Positions 52,389 to 61,086 of a stretch of DNA of 64,000 nucleotides are shown one piece after another. The position numbers were made by a program, and so were the translations under genes. The DNA is from Paenibacillus tyrphae (lineage in GTDB: Bacteria > Bacillota > Bacilli > Paenibacillales > NBRC-103111): the NCBI RefSeq assembly GCF_024158745.1, contig NZ_JAMZAW010000029.1, positions 32,310 through 96,309 on the forward strand, in the 5' to 3' direction. Position 1 is the first letter of the stretch, and the number at the start of each line of letters is the position of its first letter. The notes under the pieces are model-generated. The model saw only the letters and a list, made by a program, of their open reading frames with translations. It was not told the DNA's origin and did not search any database.

Positions 52389-53369
52389 GTGAAACGATTG
52401 TGGCATATAGGCATGGCTGTTCTGCTGCTCGGGGCGGCCGGATGCAGTCCGGGGCCGGCCGCCGGCAGCGGTGCCACGGCAGCACCGTCCGAGGCGAAGC
52501 AGTCTGCTGCGAAGGCGGCCGATACGAAGCTATTCGTCCAAGATTTTGCCGGACGCAGCGTGGCCTTCCCTACCGTCCCAACCAAAATCGCCGCATTAAG
52601 CAACGGCGATGTGGATATTATTTATGCGCTGGGCGGCAAAGTCGTAGGCCGGCCGACGTCGGCAGGTCCGGCAGCCGTCAAAGAAGCGGCTGGCGCAGAG
52701 CAGATCGGCAGCACCCACGGCATCGATCTCGAAAAAATCGCAGCGCTCGATGCGGATGTCGTGCTCGGTAACCACCCCTTGAACACGAAAGACATCCCTT
52801 CGGTTGAAGGCATCGGCTCCAAGATGCTGTTGACCTCCGCCAATTCGATCGACGATATCAAGAAGCAGATCGCCTTGTTCGGCCAGCTGCTGCGGAAGGA
52901 AGACAAAGCCCGCGAGCTGAACGAAAGCATCGATGCGAAGCTCAAGGAAATCGGTTCCGGCTCGACTGGCCCCAAGCCGAGGGTCTTGCTCGTTTACGGC
53001 GCTCCGGGCACCTACATGGCTGCGCTGGGCAATTCCTTAAGCGGCGATATTCTGGCGAAGGCCGGAGGGGAAAATATTGCTGCGGACTATCCGAAGCTGG
53101 AAAACTACCCGCAGTATGCTCAATTGAATACCGAAAAAATTATCCAATCGAACCCGCAGCTGGTTCTGTTGATGAGCCACGGCAATCCCGAGAAGGTCAA
53201 GGACGGATTCCTGAAGGAAATGCAGCAAAATGCCGCCTGGAACAGCCTGGATGCCGTCAAGCATAACCGCGTAGAGGTGCTGCCGTCCGACTTGTTCGGC
53301 ACGAATCCCGGCACCCGGGTCATTGAAGCGCTTGACCGGCTGAAAGCCTTGCTTCAAGCCGTGAAGTGA
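52389..53369 (+). CDS. Heme/iron ABC transporter substrate-binding lipoprotein
   Basis: A 326-residue class III binding lipoprotein (lipobox GAAGC, Cys about 19) distantly like IsdE. It begins FVQDFAGRSVAFP and has VLLVYGAPGTYMAALGNSLS (about 200-219), close in wording to the matching region of IsdE. MSHGNPEKV (about 275) is comparable to the heme-ligand loop AAHGMPEEV. GTG start with AGGAGG upstream. It is first in a Fur-controlled operon with permease, ATPase and an IsdG-type enzyme, so heme is the most likely cargo. Confidence 0.88.
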   Translation: MKRLWHIGMAVLLLGAAGCSPGPAAGSGATAAPSEAKQSAAKAADTKLFVQDFAGRSVAFPTVPTKIAALSNGDVDIIYALGGKVVGRPTSAGPAAVKEAAGAEQIGSTHGIDLEKIAALDADVVLGNHPLNTKDIPSVEGIGSKMLLTSANSIDDIKKQIALFGQLLRKEDKARELNESIDAKLKEIGSGSTGPKPRVLLVYGAPGTYMAALGNSLSGDILAKAGGENIAADYPKLENYPQYAQLNTEKIIQSNPQLVLLMSHGNPEKVKDGFLKEMQQNAAWNSLDAVKHNRVEVLPSDLFGTNPGTRVIEALDRLKALLQAVK

Positions 53370-53375
53370 CGCCCG

Positions 53376-54371
53376 ATGAATAAACAACAACGTCTCTTGA
53401 GAAGAAAGCTGCTATGTATTGCAGCCCCGATCCTTCTCCTCGCCGTCGCTTTCTATGGCATCGCCTACGGGTCCGTCTCTCTGTCGCTTCAGGAGGTATG
53501 GACGGTTTTTACGGCAAACGGCCCGCCTGCGCACGAGAAAATCGTCATGAATCTAAGGGTTCCCCGCGTGCTCGTCGGCATGCTGACCGGCGCATGCCTG
53601 GCCGCAGCCGGTGCGTTGCTGCAGGGCGTGATGAAAAATCCGCTGGCCGATCCGGGCATTATCGGCGTCTCGGCGGGCGGAGGCCTTGCTGCCATCATGG
53701 CGATGATCGTGTTTCCGCAGCTCAGCTATTTGCTGCCTGCTCTCGCTTTTCTGGGGGCGCTGATCACCTCTGTGGTCATCTATGGGCTGGCGTGGAATAA
53801 AGGGGCCTCGCCTCTCAAAATCATTTTGGCGGGCGTCGCGATCAATGCGCTGCTGGGCGCCGTAACCAACGGGCTGATGGTGACGTACAGCGACCGGGTG
53901 CAAGCCGTTCTGCCCTGGCTCGCAGGCGGGCTAAGCGGCCGCAGCTGGCATCATCTGCAGTTCATGGCGCCCTACGCCATCACGGGGCTAGCTTTGTCCG
54001 TCCTTGCGATCAAGCCGGCCAACCTGCTGCTGCTCGGAGACGACGCAGCCAAGCTGTTGGGCCAAAAGGTGGAGGTGCAGCGCCTGCTGCTGATCCTGCT
54101 GTCGTCCTTATTGGCCGGGGCAGCCGTCAGCGTCGCCGGGTTGGTCGGCTTTGTCGGCCTGGTCGTGCCCCATGCCATCCGGCTGCTGGCCGGCGAAGAT
54201 TACCGCTTCCTCCTCCCGCTTTCCATCGTGGGAGGCGCAGCGCTTGTCGTGCTGGCCGATACGATCGCGCGCTCGTGGTTCGACCCGATCGAGCTGCCCG
54301 TCGGCATTTTGCTCGCAGGTCTGGGGGCGCCGTTCTTTTTATTTTTGCTGAAGAAACGGGGAATCGTGTGA
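53376..54371 (+). CDS. Heme/iron ABC transporter permease (FecCD family)
   Basis: A 331-residue FecCD permease with about nine helices. Markers are LRVPRVLVGMLTGACLAAAG (about residue 60), GIIGVSAGGGLAAI and the coupling segment SVAGLVGFVGLVVPHAIRLL (about 251-270). It starts six bases after the binding-protein stop, and its stop overlaps the ATPase start (TGATG). It is a paralogue of the permease at 44839..45822 but clearly diverged, so the two transporters are not a recent duplication. Confidence 0.93.
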   Translation: MNKQQRLLRRKLLCIAAPILLLAVAFYGIAYGSVSLSLQEVWTVFTANGPPAHEKIVMNLRVPRVLVGMLTGACLAAAGALLQGVMKNPLADPGIIGVSAGGGLAAIMAMIVFPQLSYLLPALAFLGALITSVVIYGLAWNKGASPLKIILAGVAINALLGAVTNGLMVTYSDRVQAVLPWLAGGLSGRSWHHLQFMAPYAITGLALSVLAIKPANLLLLGDDAAKLLGQKVEVQRLLLILLSSLLAGAAVSVAGLVGFVGLVVPHAIRLLAGEDYRFLLPLSIVGGAALVVLADTIARSWFDPIELPVGILLAGLGAPFFLFLLKKRGIV

Positions 54372-55183
54372 TGACCGCCACCGCTATTCATACGGACCAT
54401 CTGGAATTCCATGTCGGCGCCTTCCGGCTTCGGGACGTTACGGTGTCGATCCCGAAAGGCAAGCTGACAGCTATCGTAGGGCCTAACGGCTCCGGAAAAT
54501 CCACTTTATTAAAAATTATAGCGCAATTGCTGAAAGCCGATCAGGGAGAGGTGTACGTTCATAACCGGCAGGCCAAGATCTATAAATCGATGGAGTTTGC
54601 CCAAACCGTAGCGATGCTCACCCAATCCAAAGGCCAGCTTCCCGAGCTGACCGTGCGGGAACTGGTCGCTTACGGCCGCTCCCCATACAAACGTATGTTC
54701 GATCGCATGACGGCGGACGACGAGCGGATTATCGATTGGGCTCTGGACATAACGGGCACCGCAAAGGCAGAGCAGCAAATGTTCCACACTTTATCGGGAG
54801 GTGAGCAGCAAAAAGTCCGGATCGCCATGGCCTTGGCCCAAAAAACGAATATTCTGCTGCTGGATGAGCCTACCACTTATCTGGATCTCGCCCATCAGCT
54901 CGATGTGATGGAAATGCTGCAAAGGATCAATGAGACGCACCGGCTGACGATTGTCATGGTGCTTCACGATCTCCAGCAGGCCGCCAATTATTGCGATTAT
55001 CTCATCGCGATGAAGCACGGACGCGTGGTAGGGTCCGGCAATCCGAAAGAAATCATCAATCCGCAATTTTTGCAGGACGTGTACGCCATCGAAGCCAAAG
55101 TCGCCTTCGACGACGACTATCCTGTCATCATCCCGATTCGAAAAACCTGTAAACCTAAGGAGGAAATCATATGGTCATTGTAA
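54371..55183 (+). CDS. Heme/iron ABC transporter ATP-binding protein
   Basis: A 270-residue ATPase. Walker A is GPNGSGKST (about 41), signature LSGGEQQKVR (about 139), Walker B NILLLDEPTTYLD and HDLQQA as the switch region. ATG at 54371 overlaps the permease stop; the frame extends to 54275 inside the permease gene and is not used. The gene overlaps the downstream monooxygenase start by 13 bases, so the whole operon is translationally coupled. Confidence 0.93.
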   Translation: MTATAIHTDHLEFHVGAFRLRDVTVSIPKGKLTAIVGPNGSGKSTLLKIIAQLLKADQGEVYVHNRQAKIYKSMEFAQTVAMLTQSKGQLPELTVRELVAYGRSPYKRMFDRMTADDERIIDWALDITGTAKAEQQMFHTLSGGEQQKVRIAMALAQKTNILLLDEPTTYLDLAHQLDVMEMLQRINETHRLTIVMVLHDLQQAANYCDYLIAMKHGRVVGSGNPKEIINPQFLQDVYAIEAKVAFDDDYPVIIPIRKTCKPKEEIIWSL

Positions 55184-55602
55184 CGAATACGTCCCACATC
55201 ACGAAGGGCAACGCGCATAAGCTGATCGAACGGTTCGACAAGGTCGGAAAAGTGGAATATATGGAAGGCTTTCTCGGCCTGGAGGTACTGCTGACGGAAA
55301 ATACGCCCGAATACGACGAAGTGACGATCAGCACCCGCTGGAACAAAAAAGAGGATTTTCAAGCGTGGACCCACAGCGAAGCGTTCCGGGAGGCGCACTC
55401 CCACCGCGGAGGCATGCCGGATTATATTATTTCCAACAAAATCTCGTTCTATGACGTCAAACGTAAGACAACCTATCGCCGCCGGCTGATGCGGCCGGAA
55501 TGCAGGAGAGAGCGACCGCTTAGGCGGCCGCCCTCTCCATTTTTTTACTTCACAAAAGGAAACAACAGCTTCTGGTTGTCCGACCAGAACATGTTGTCCT
55601 GA
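55171..55602 (+). CDS. isdG: Heme-degrading monooxygenase (IsdG/HmoA family), C-terminally extended
   Basis: Cytosolic enzyme that opens heme and frees iron. The catalytic triad of the family is present: Asn in TNTSH (about 6), Trp in FQAWTHSEAF (about 66) and His in REAHSHRGG (about 76). NKISFYDVK (about 91-99) is the usual last strand. IsdG proteins end near residue 107, but this frame continues to 143. It runs through a perfect terminator hairpin (55505..55546) and overlaps the 3' end of the convergent gene by 58 bases. The extra Arg-rich tail looks like non-coding sequence read through, perhaps after a frameshift near 55480. AAGGAGG precedes ATG at 55171. Confidence 0.88.
   Translation: MVIVTNTSHITKGNAHKLIERFDKVGKVEYMEGFLGLEVLLTENTPEYDEVTISTRWNKKEDFQAWTHSEAFREAHSHRGGMPDYIISNKISFYDVKRKTTYRRRLMRPECRRERPLRRPPSPFFYFTKGNNSFWLSDQNMLS
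55505..55546. terminator. Terminator between the heme operon and the sugar-sensor operon
   Basis: GGAGAG...CTCTCC with an inner CCGC-TTAG-GCGG stem and a T7 tract on plus. It lies inside the extended isdG reading frame, which argues that the natural stop should come earlier. Confidence 0.8.
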
Positions 55603-56531
55603 TCGATTACCTTCGTTCCGGTATCGAAGCGGGCGGGCACTTTCTTGCCCTCCAAGGCTTCCACCGCATATTTGACGCCCAGATAGCCCATGCTGAACGG
55701 GTTCTGGATAATCGTCGCCTGAATGACGCCTTCCTGCAACGATTCGATGTTTTCGGCCGTGCTGTCGAACGTGACGGCCTTTACTTTTCCTTCCAGCCCC
55801 ATCTCCCCAATCGCCCGGACAACCTCGATGGACGAAACGGCATGCAGCGCGACGATCCCGTCGACAGGCTCCTGAAGAAGCCGGCGGATTTGCCGGGCGC
55901 ACGGAGCGGGGTCCGAGGCGCACTCGACCTGCTCCACCACCTTCATCTGGCTGTGCTTGGCGAGCTCGTCCAGCACGCCCTGCTCCCGCTGCTCGGTCGT
56001 CCTCACGCTAGGCTTGAAGCCGATCACCGCGATGCGTCCCCGGTTCCCGACGAGCGACGCCATTTTGAGCCCCGCCTTGCGCCCGGCCTCGAAGTTGTCG
56101 ATGCCGATGAAGCTGCGCACCCGTGGCGAGTCGATCTCCGTGTCGATGGCGATGACCGGCATGCCTCGCTCCGCGGCCTGCCCGGCCGCTTCCGCCAGCG
56201 CTTGATCGTCGTTGGCCGCCAGGACCAGCGCATCCCGCTTATAATTGACCGCTTCGTTCACGAGCTGAATTTGGCCCTGCACGTCCTCTTCCTGCTTGGG
56301 CGCCCCGACCGACAGCTCGACGCCGAACTCTTTTGCCGCAGCTTCCGCCCCCGTACGCACCGTTTTCCAATAATCGCTGTTATGCGTCTTCAGCACGAGG
56401 GCAATTTGCTTCTTCGGCTCCGCGATGTGCGGCTCGGTGTTCTCGCTTCCGCAAGACGGAAGCAGCAGAAGGCAGAGCACGGCTGCAAGCAGCACCGGAA
56501 CCGTTCGAAACGCTGCGCTTCCCCTTGTCAT
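55545..56531 (-). CDS. RbsB-like sugar-binding protein, probable sensor component
   Basis: A 328-residue periplasmic-binding-protein-like lipoprotein of the RbsB/CUT2 type (lipobox LLPSC). It has LVLKTHNSDYWKTV (about residue 42), PVIAIDTEID (about 125) and TFDSTAENIESL (about 255), as in pentose/hexose-binding proteins. ATG at 56531 overlaps the kinase stop (ATGA). No permease or ATPase is adjacent. It follows a response regulator and a YesM-type kinase, the arrangement of XylFII-LytS-YesN sensors, where such a protein signals sugar to the kinase instead of feeding a transporter. Confidence 0.85.
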   Translation of the reverse strand: MTRGSAAFRTVPVLLAAVLCLLLLPSCGSENTEPHIAEPKKQIALVLKTHNSDYWKTVRTGAEAAAKEFGVELSVGAPKQEEDVQGQIQLVNEAVNYKRDALVLAANDDQALAEAAGQAAERGMPVIAIDTEIDSPRVRSFIGIDNFEAGRKAGLKMASLVGNRGRIAVIGFKPSVRTTEQREQGVLDELAKHSQMKVVEQVECASDPAPCARQIRRLLQEPVDGIVALHAVSSIEVVRAIGEMGLEGKVKAVTFDSTAENIESLQEGVIQATIIQNPFSMGYLGVKYAVEALEGKKVPARFDTGTKVIDQDNMFWSDNQKLLFPFVK

Positions 56532-58321
56532 CGCTCCTCCGCCCCTTCCGTTCGTACGGCCGGAATCCACAGCGTCACCGTGGTGCCTTCCTCCAATTGG
56601 CTCTCGATCTCCAGCCCATAGGCCTCGCCATAGCCAAGCCGGATCCGCTCATGCACGTTGCGGAGGCCGACGGAAGAGCCTTCGCCGCTTGCCGCCTCAC
56701 CCGTCAGCAGCCGTTCCAGCTTGTCCGCCGGGATGCCGAGCCCGTTGTCGATGACCTGCAGCCGCACCTTTTCCCCGACGAGCTCTGCGGTGATCCGGAT
56801 GAAACCTTCGTCCGCCATCATTTCGATGCCGTGGTAGATCGCGTTCTCCACGATCGGCTGCAAAATCAGCTTCAGTGTCCGACAGCCCAAAACCTCCGGC
56901 TCCGCTTCGATTGCGAATTCGAATTTGTTCTTGTACCGCATTTTCTGGATGATCAAATAATTGCGGACATGCTCCAGCTCGTCCTGTACGGAGATGACGG
57001 TCTGGCCTTTGCTGAGGCTGATGCGGAAAAACTTCGACAGCGCCGTAATCATCGTAATGACCTCTTCGCTCTTGCCTCCGCCGGCCAGCCGCACGACGGA
57101 ATTCAGGGTATTATACAGAAAATGCGGGTGAATCTGCGCCTGCAGCACCTCAAGCTCGCCCCTGCGCTTCGCTTCCTGCTCGCGGATGATTTGGCCCATC
57201 AGCTCGCGGATACGGGCCACCATATAGTTGAACCGGCGCGATAGCCGCCCTACTTCATCGTCGCCCTGCACCTGGATGTGAATGTCGAACACGCCCTGCT
57301 CCACCTTGCTCATCGAACGCTCCAGCCGGCGGATCGGCTGCGAGATTTTGGCCGACATGAACGCCGAAATCAGCAGCACGAAGACGACGACAAACAGCAG
57401 CAGCCAGGCGATGAAGCCGCCGATTTCCTTTTTGGCGGTTACGATTTCGTCCATATAAGAAACGCCGATGATTTTCCAGCCGATGTTGTTGACCGTTGCG
57501 ATGGTGATGAGCCGCTTGTCGCCGCTGGAGGAATCGAGATAGTTGCCGTACGTGTATTTGAGCGCCTGCTCGACATTCTCGTATTTCAGGCCGATATAAA
57601 TGAGCTGCTGCTGAGGGTGGTACACGATATTGCCTGCGGACTCGTCGATGATGTACACGTAGCCTTTCTTCCCCAGGCTGACCCGGCGGCACAGGTCGTC
57701 GATCGTCTTGAAGTTGAAATCGACGAGCAGCACGGCGTTCTGCTTCTGGCCGCCGCGTTCGATCGTGATCTGCTTGCTCATGGACACGACCCACGTGTAT
57801 TTGCCCTTGTACAGGTTCTGGATGTGCGGCAGCGAGAAGGTCAGATGGTTCGGGTTCTCCAGCGCCGTCTTGAACCAGCTCTGCTCGGTCAGCTTCGTGT
57901 TTTTGCGCATGTCCATGACCGGAAGCCCCGCAATCGGCTCGCCGTCCGCCGTAAAAAGCGCCATCGAAACGATATCCGTGCGGCTGTCCAGAATCATCCC
58001 GAGCTGATCGGTCAGCCGTTCGCCCGACACGATGGAATTCATCCACACCTTTTGCTCCACGGTCTGAAACACCTGCGACATATTTTGCAAGTAATTTTCG
58101 AGGTTGTATTTGACCTGCGCGACGATCTGTTCATTGCTGAGAAACGTGTTCTGCTCCGCCGTCTTCGTAAATTTGTTGTACAGCATCACGCTGACGAACG
58201 CTATAACAAGAAGCGTCAGCAGCGTAAACGATGCGGTGATGATCACCTGAATGCTCTTGACCTTCCACGTGTAGACAACGGATGCGGCCATTCGCCGAAG
58301 CCCCCGGGCCACCCACTTCAT
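56528..58321 (-). CDS. YesM/LytS-type sensor histidine kinase
   Basis: A 597-residue membrane kinase: helix 1 (about 27-49), extracellular Cache sensor (about 50-300), helix 2 (FIAWLLLFVVVFVLLISAFM), HAMP (about 325-375), His motif QIHPHFLYNTLNS (about 398) and ATP-binding motifs IVENAIYHG, VIDNGLGIP and SVGLRNVHERI. All are intact. ATG at 58321 overlaps the response-regulator stop by four bases and has GGAGGG upstream. It is most likely controlled by the binding protein encoded next. Confidence 0.93.
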   Translation of the reverse strand: MKWVARGLRRMAASVVYTWKVKSIQVIITASFTLLTLLVIAFVSVMLYNKFTKTAEQNTFLSNEQIVAQVKYNLENYLQNMSQVFQTVEQKVWMNSIVSGERLTDQLGMILDSRTDIVSMALFTADGEPIAGLPVMDMRKNTKLTEQSWFKTALENPNHLTFSLPHIQNLYKGKYTWVVSMSKQITIERGGQKQNAVLLVDFNFKTIDDLCRRVSLGKKGYVYIIDESAGNIVYHPQQQLIYIGLKYENVEQALKYTYGNYLDSSSGDKRLITIATVNNIGWKIIGVSYMDEIVTAKKEIGGFIAWLLLFVVVFVLLISAFMSAKISQPIRRLERSMSKVEQGVFDIHIQVQGDDEVGRLSRRFNYMVARIRELMGQIIREQEAKRRGELEVLQAQIHPHFLYNTLNSVVRLAGGGKSEEVITMITALSKFFRISLSKGQTVISVQDELEHVRNYLIIQKMRYKNKFEFAIEAEPEVLGCRTLKLILQPIVENAIYHGIEMMADEGFIRITAELVGEKVRLQVIDNGLGIPADKLERLLTGEAASGEGSSVGLRNVHERIRLGYGEAYGLEIESQLEEGTTVTLWIPAVRTEGAEER

Positions 58322-59967
58322 CCGCGCTGTCCCTCCACGGCGGCGCTGCGGTATTCCTTCGGCGAGACGCCGACATGCTTGCGGAAGCTGAAGCTGAAGT
58401 AGTTCGGCTCCGCGTACCCGACCCGTTCGGCGATCTCGAACGCTTTGAGGTCGGTCGTCCGCAGCAGCTCTTTCGCCGCTTCCATCCGAATGTGCATCAG
58501 GTAGTTCACGAACGTCATTTTCGCTTCTTTCTTGAAAATGCTGCTGAAATAGCCGGCACTAATGTGCAGATGGCTGCACACTTTCTGGATCGAAATATCC
58601 GTCTCGTGGTAATGGCTCTTCGTATAGTCGATCGCCTGCTCCACCAGCGATTTGTACGCATACTGCCGCTGGCTCGCGATGCTGTTCATGATGGCTGTGC
58701 ACAGCCCAAGAATGCGGTTCTTCGCTTCCTGCAGGCTCGCGAACTTGTGCAGCTCCGCGAACGGCACGAAGTCCGTCCCAAGCACCGCATCCAAATCGAC
58801 GTTCGCGTCTTTGGCCGCTTTGAGGATGGCGGTTAACATTTCCATCAAGTAAATCTGATAATCCTTAAACGACACCTGCGTTTCGCCGATGCCGTGAAAC
58901 AAGCCGTCCACCGTCTCCTGAATTTCCTGCGGGGTGCCGACCTTCAGACAGCGGATCAGCGCATGCTCCTTCAATTCGTCGAAGCGCAGCTTCTCGACGA
59001 AACGCGTCTCCACGTCGTCGATGCAAATGATCCGGTTGCTGCCGAGAATGCCGCGGTAATCGAGCGCCAATACCGCATCCTTGTACGAATAGGACACGTC
59101 CGTCAGGTCGCCGCATACGGTGCCGACGCCGATCGTGACGGTAAATTTCAAATATTTCGCAATGCTCTGCCGGATGTCCTCCAGCGCGGTAAGCGTTTTC
59201 TTAAGCGCAGAAGCTTCGCCCTCCTGGACCTGTCCGGCTACCGTCAAAAGCACCAAATAATCGTTGTGCAAAAATACCCGGCCCATGCGGTGCTTCTCGA
59301 CGATTTCTTCGGCAATGTTCAGCACGGCGAAGCGTTTTAGCTCTGTGTCCTTCGAAGCTCTCAGCGAGGCTTCGGCTGCTCCCTCCGTATCCTCGCCGGT
59401 ATCCATGCTGATGACGGATACGACGTAGGCGTCCGCCGCCAGCTCCAGATCGTAGCTGCGGCATTTTTCCTCGATTTCGCGCCGCGGCAGCTTCCTCGCG
59501 ACCAGCGAAGCCAGAAAAACCTCGCGCAGCACGGGCAGACTTCTGCGGTAGTGCTCCTGCAGCGTCTGGACGTTTTCCTTCTCCGCCGCTTCTTCGTCAA
59601 TCCGGCGCTTGATCTTCGCCAGCACGTCGATCAGCTCCTGCGCCGAATACGGCTTGAGCACATATTCGTCGATATGCAGCTTGACCGCTTTTTGCGCGTA
59701 TTCGAACTCGTCGAAGCCGGTCAGGATGACGATCTTCGTCGCCTCATACCGCTGCCTGATCCACGCCGCCAGCTGCAGCCCGTCCATAAACGGCATGCGG
59801 ATGTCGGTGACGACCACGTCCGGCACCTGCCGTTCGAACAGCTCCGCCGCCTCCTGACCGTTTTCCGCGGTTTCGATCACTTCGAATCCGTGGCGGGCCC
59901 AGTCGATCTCCCGCAGGATGCCTTCCCGCACATCTTCTTCGTCTTCCACAAGCATGAGCTTATACAT
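58318..59967 (-). CDS. YesN-type response regulator (receiver plus AraC HTH)
   Basis: A 549-residue regulator. The receiver (1-120) has VEDEEDVREG, phospho-Asp in VVTDIRMPFMDG (about 55) and the full Lys-Pro in YVLKPYS. A large middle region follows, and the AraC double HTH covers about 440-540 (CSHLHISAGYFSSIFKKE, then VGYAEPNYFSFSFRKHVG). It is first in the operon regulator-kinase-binding protein. AraC-type regulators of this class bind direct repeats two helical turns apart, exactly what stands upstream of mglB, so mglBAC is a candidate target. Confidence 0.93.
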   Translation of the reverse strand: MYKLMLVEDEEDVREGILREIDWARHGFEVIETAENGQEAAELFERQVPDVVVTDIRMPFMDGLQLAAWIRQRYEATKIVILTGFDEFEYAQKAVKLHIDEYVLKPYSAQELIDVLAKIKRRIDEEAAEKENVQTLQEHYRRSLPVLREVFLASLVARKLPRREIEEKCRSYDLELAADAYVVSVISMDTGEDTEGAAEASLRASKDTELKRFAVLNIAEEIVEKHRMGRVFLHNDYLVLLTVAGQVQEGEASALKKTLTALEDIRQSIAKYLKFTVTIGVGTVCGDLTDVSYSYKDAVLALDYRGILGSNRIICIDDVETRFVEKLRFDELKEHALIRCLKVGTPQEIQETVDGLFHGIGETQVSFKDYQIYLMEMLTAILKAAKDANVDLDAVLGTDFVPFAELHKFASLQEAKNRILGLCTAIMNSIASQRQYAYKSLVEQAIDYTKSHYHETDISIQKVCSHLHISAGYFSSIFKKEAKMTFVNYLMHIRMEAAKELLRTTDLKAFEIAERVGYAEPNYFSFSFRKHVGVSPKEYRSAAVEGQRG

Positions 59968-60093
59968 CGGTCACGGCCTCACTTTGCGCCGCTGCGGGAG
60001 CTCTGCCTCCCGGCTTCGGCAAGTTTCGAAATCTCGTGATAACAATGTACCAGAAGGGCGACCCGTTTGAAAAGTGGAGGATATAGGTCCCCG

Positions 60094-60705
60094 CTACTTC
60101 CGGCACACCGCCACGCCGATAAAATACCGGATTCCGTCCCGCGGCTTCTCGAAGGTCACTCCGCGCTGATAGTAAATGTCCACCTCGGCAAAGCCGGTGA
60201 ACAGCTCCTCGAACTCGCCCGGTGTCAGCTGGTGAACATGAAACGGTTCGCTGGTCGGCATGCCCCGCCCCCGGCCGAACGGGCTGGACAGGACCAGAAT
60301 TCCTCCCGGCTTCAGCATGCGGTAGAGGTTGTCCATGAACGTCCGGTCGTCCTTCAGATGCTCGATCGTTTCAAAGCTCAAGATCGTATCGAACAGGCCG
60401 AGCCGCTCCGGAAGCCCCGGGTCGGTCGCGTCCCCTTGCACGTACGTCACTTTCTGATGATGGTACTCCCGGCTTGCATACCGCAGCGTCTCCTCATCGT
60501 TATCGACGGCGACGATCTCCGTCACTTCCCGCTTCCGTTCCTTGGCCGTCATATGGCTCCCGTATCCGGTTCCGCACGCAATATCCAGTACCCGTCCCTG
60601 CACATAAGGAGCGGCAAAATAATATCTCGCGATATGCTCCAGCAGCATACCGTTCGTCGGCTTCATCTGCTTGGGAATAATTCGCTCTCCCGTCCATTCG
60701 AGCAA
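60094..60705 (-). CDS. Class I SAM-dependent methyltransferase
   Basis: A 203-residue methyltransferase with the Rossmann-like SAM site VLDIACGTGYGSHM (about residues 40-53), EIVAVDNDEE (acidic residue for the SAM ribose, about 63), YVQGDATD and FDTILSFETIEHL (about 104-116). The fold is complete and soluble. The acceptor is unknown. The start is ambiguous: GAGGTGAT gives ideal spacing to TTG at 60705, while ATG 60711 and GTG 60714 lie inside that site. The same TTG arrangement is seen for srtB. It lies downstream of the ydjO terminator. Confidence 0.85.
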   Translation of the reverse strand: MLEWTGERIIPKQMKPTNGMLLEHIARYYFAAPYVQGRVLDIACGTGYGSHMTAKERKREVTEIVAVDNDEETLRYASREYHHQKVTYVQGDATDPGLPERLGLFDTILSFETIEHLKDDRTFMDNLYRMLKPGGILVLSSPFGRGRGMPTSEPFHVHQLTPGEFEELFTGFAEVDIYYQRGVTFEKPRDGIRYFIGVAVCRK

Positions 60706-60738
60706 CTTCATCACCTCACTCGGAAGCTAAAAAAAAGA

Positions 60739-60770
60739 CCGCCCATCCAAGTTAGCAACTTGAACAGCGG
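60739..60770 (-). terminator. Terminator of ydjO
   Basis: Stem with CCGC...GCGG outer and TTCAAGTT/AACTTGGA inner pairs, followed on the minus strand by an eight-T run, 16 bases after the ydjO stop. Confidence 0.75.
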
Positions 60771-60785
60771 CTGTCAAATTCGTGC

Positions 60786-61013
60786 CTATTCCTCTTGCCC
60801 GGCGTTAGCCGGACGCTGATCCAGCGCCGAGTTCGCCAAAGCTGGCAGCATTCTCGTATCGCTGACCATGGGGGACTGGCACAACGGACATGTCGGCTTA
60901 TGCTCGAACATAAAATTATCCCGCATCCACCCGTTGCAGTCTTCTTTCGTACAGGACCAGATTTTGGTCTCTTCCTTGGGGATCTCCTCAAACATCTTTT
61001 TACGATAATTCAT
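60786..61013 (-). CDS. ydjO: YdjO family cold-inducible protein
   Basis: A 75-residue protein with a zinc-ribbon-like Cys arrangement: WSCTKEDCNGWMRDNF then PTCPLCQSPM. This is the signature of the YdjO family described as cold-inducible in B. subtilis. ATG at 61013 is eight bases from GGGG; an upstream in-frame ATG at 61019 lies too close to the ribosome site. It follows a cold-shock-protein gene on the same strand, separated by a terminator, a pairing that supports a shared cold response. Confidence 0.88.
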   Translation of the reverse strand: MNYRKKMFEEIPKEETKIWSCTKEDCNGWMRDNFMFEHKPTCPLCQSPMVSDTRMLPALANSALDQRPANAGQEE

Positions 61014-61051
61014 GGCCATTCCCCTTTCCGATCGCAATACTAAAAGAAAAA

Positions 61052-61077
61052 CCGCCCCTAACTTGCGTTAAGAGCGG
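61052..61077 (-). terminator. Terminator of the cold-shock gene
   Basis: An 11-bp stem (CCGCTCTTAAC with GTTAGGGGCGG through G-U pairs) with a GCAA loop, then TTTTTCTTTT on the minus strand. Confidence 0.75.
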
Positions 61078-61086
61078 GCTTGTTGC

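Noticed and set aside
54275..54370. Upstream start for the second heme ATPase
   Set aside because: The extra residues are encoded inside the permease gene and do not resemble ATPase N-termini. ATG at 54371 overlaps the permease stop and fits the family length.
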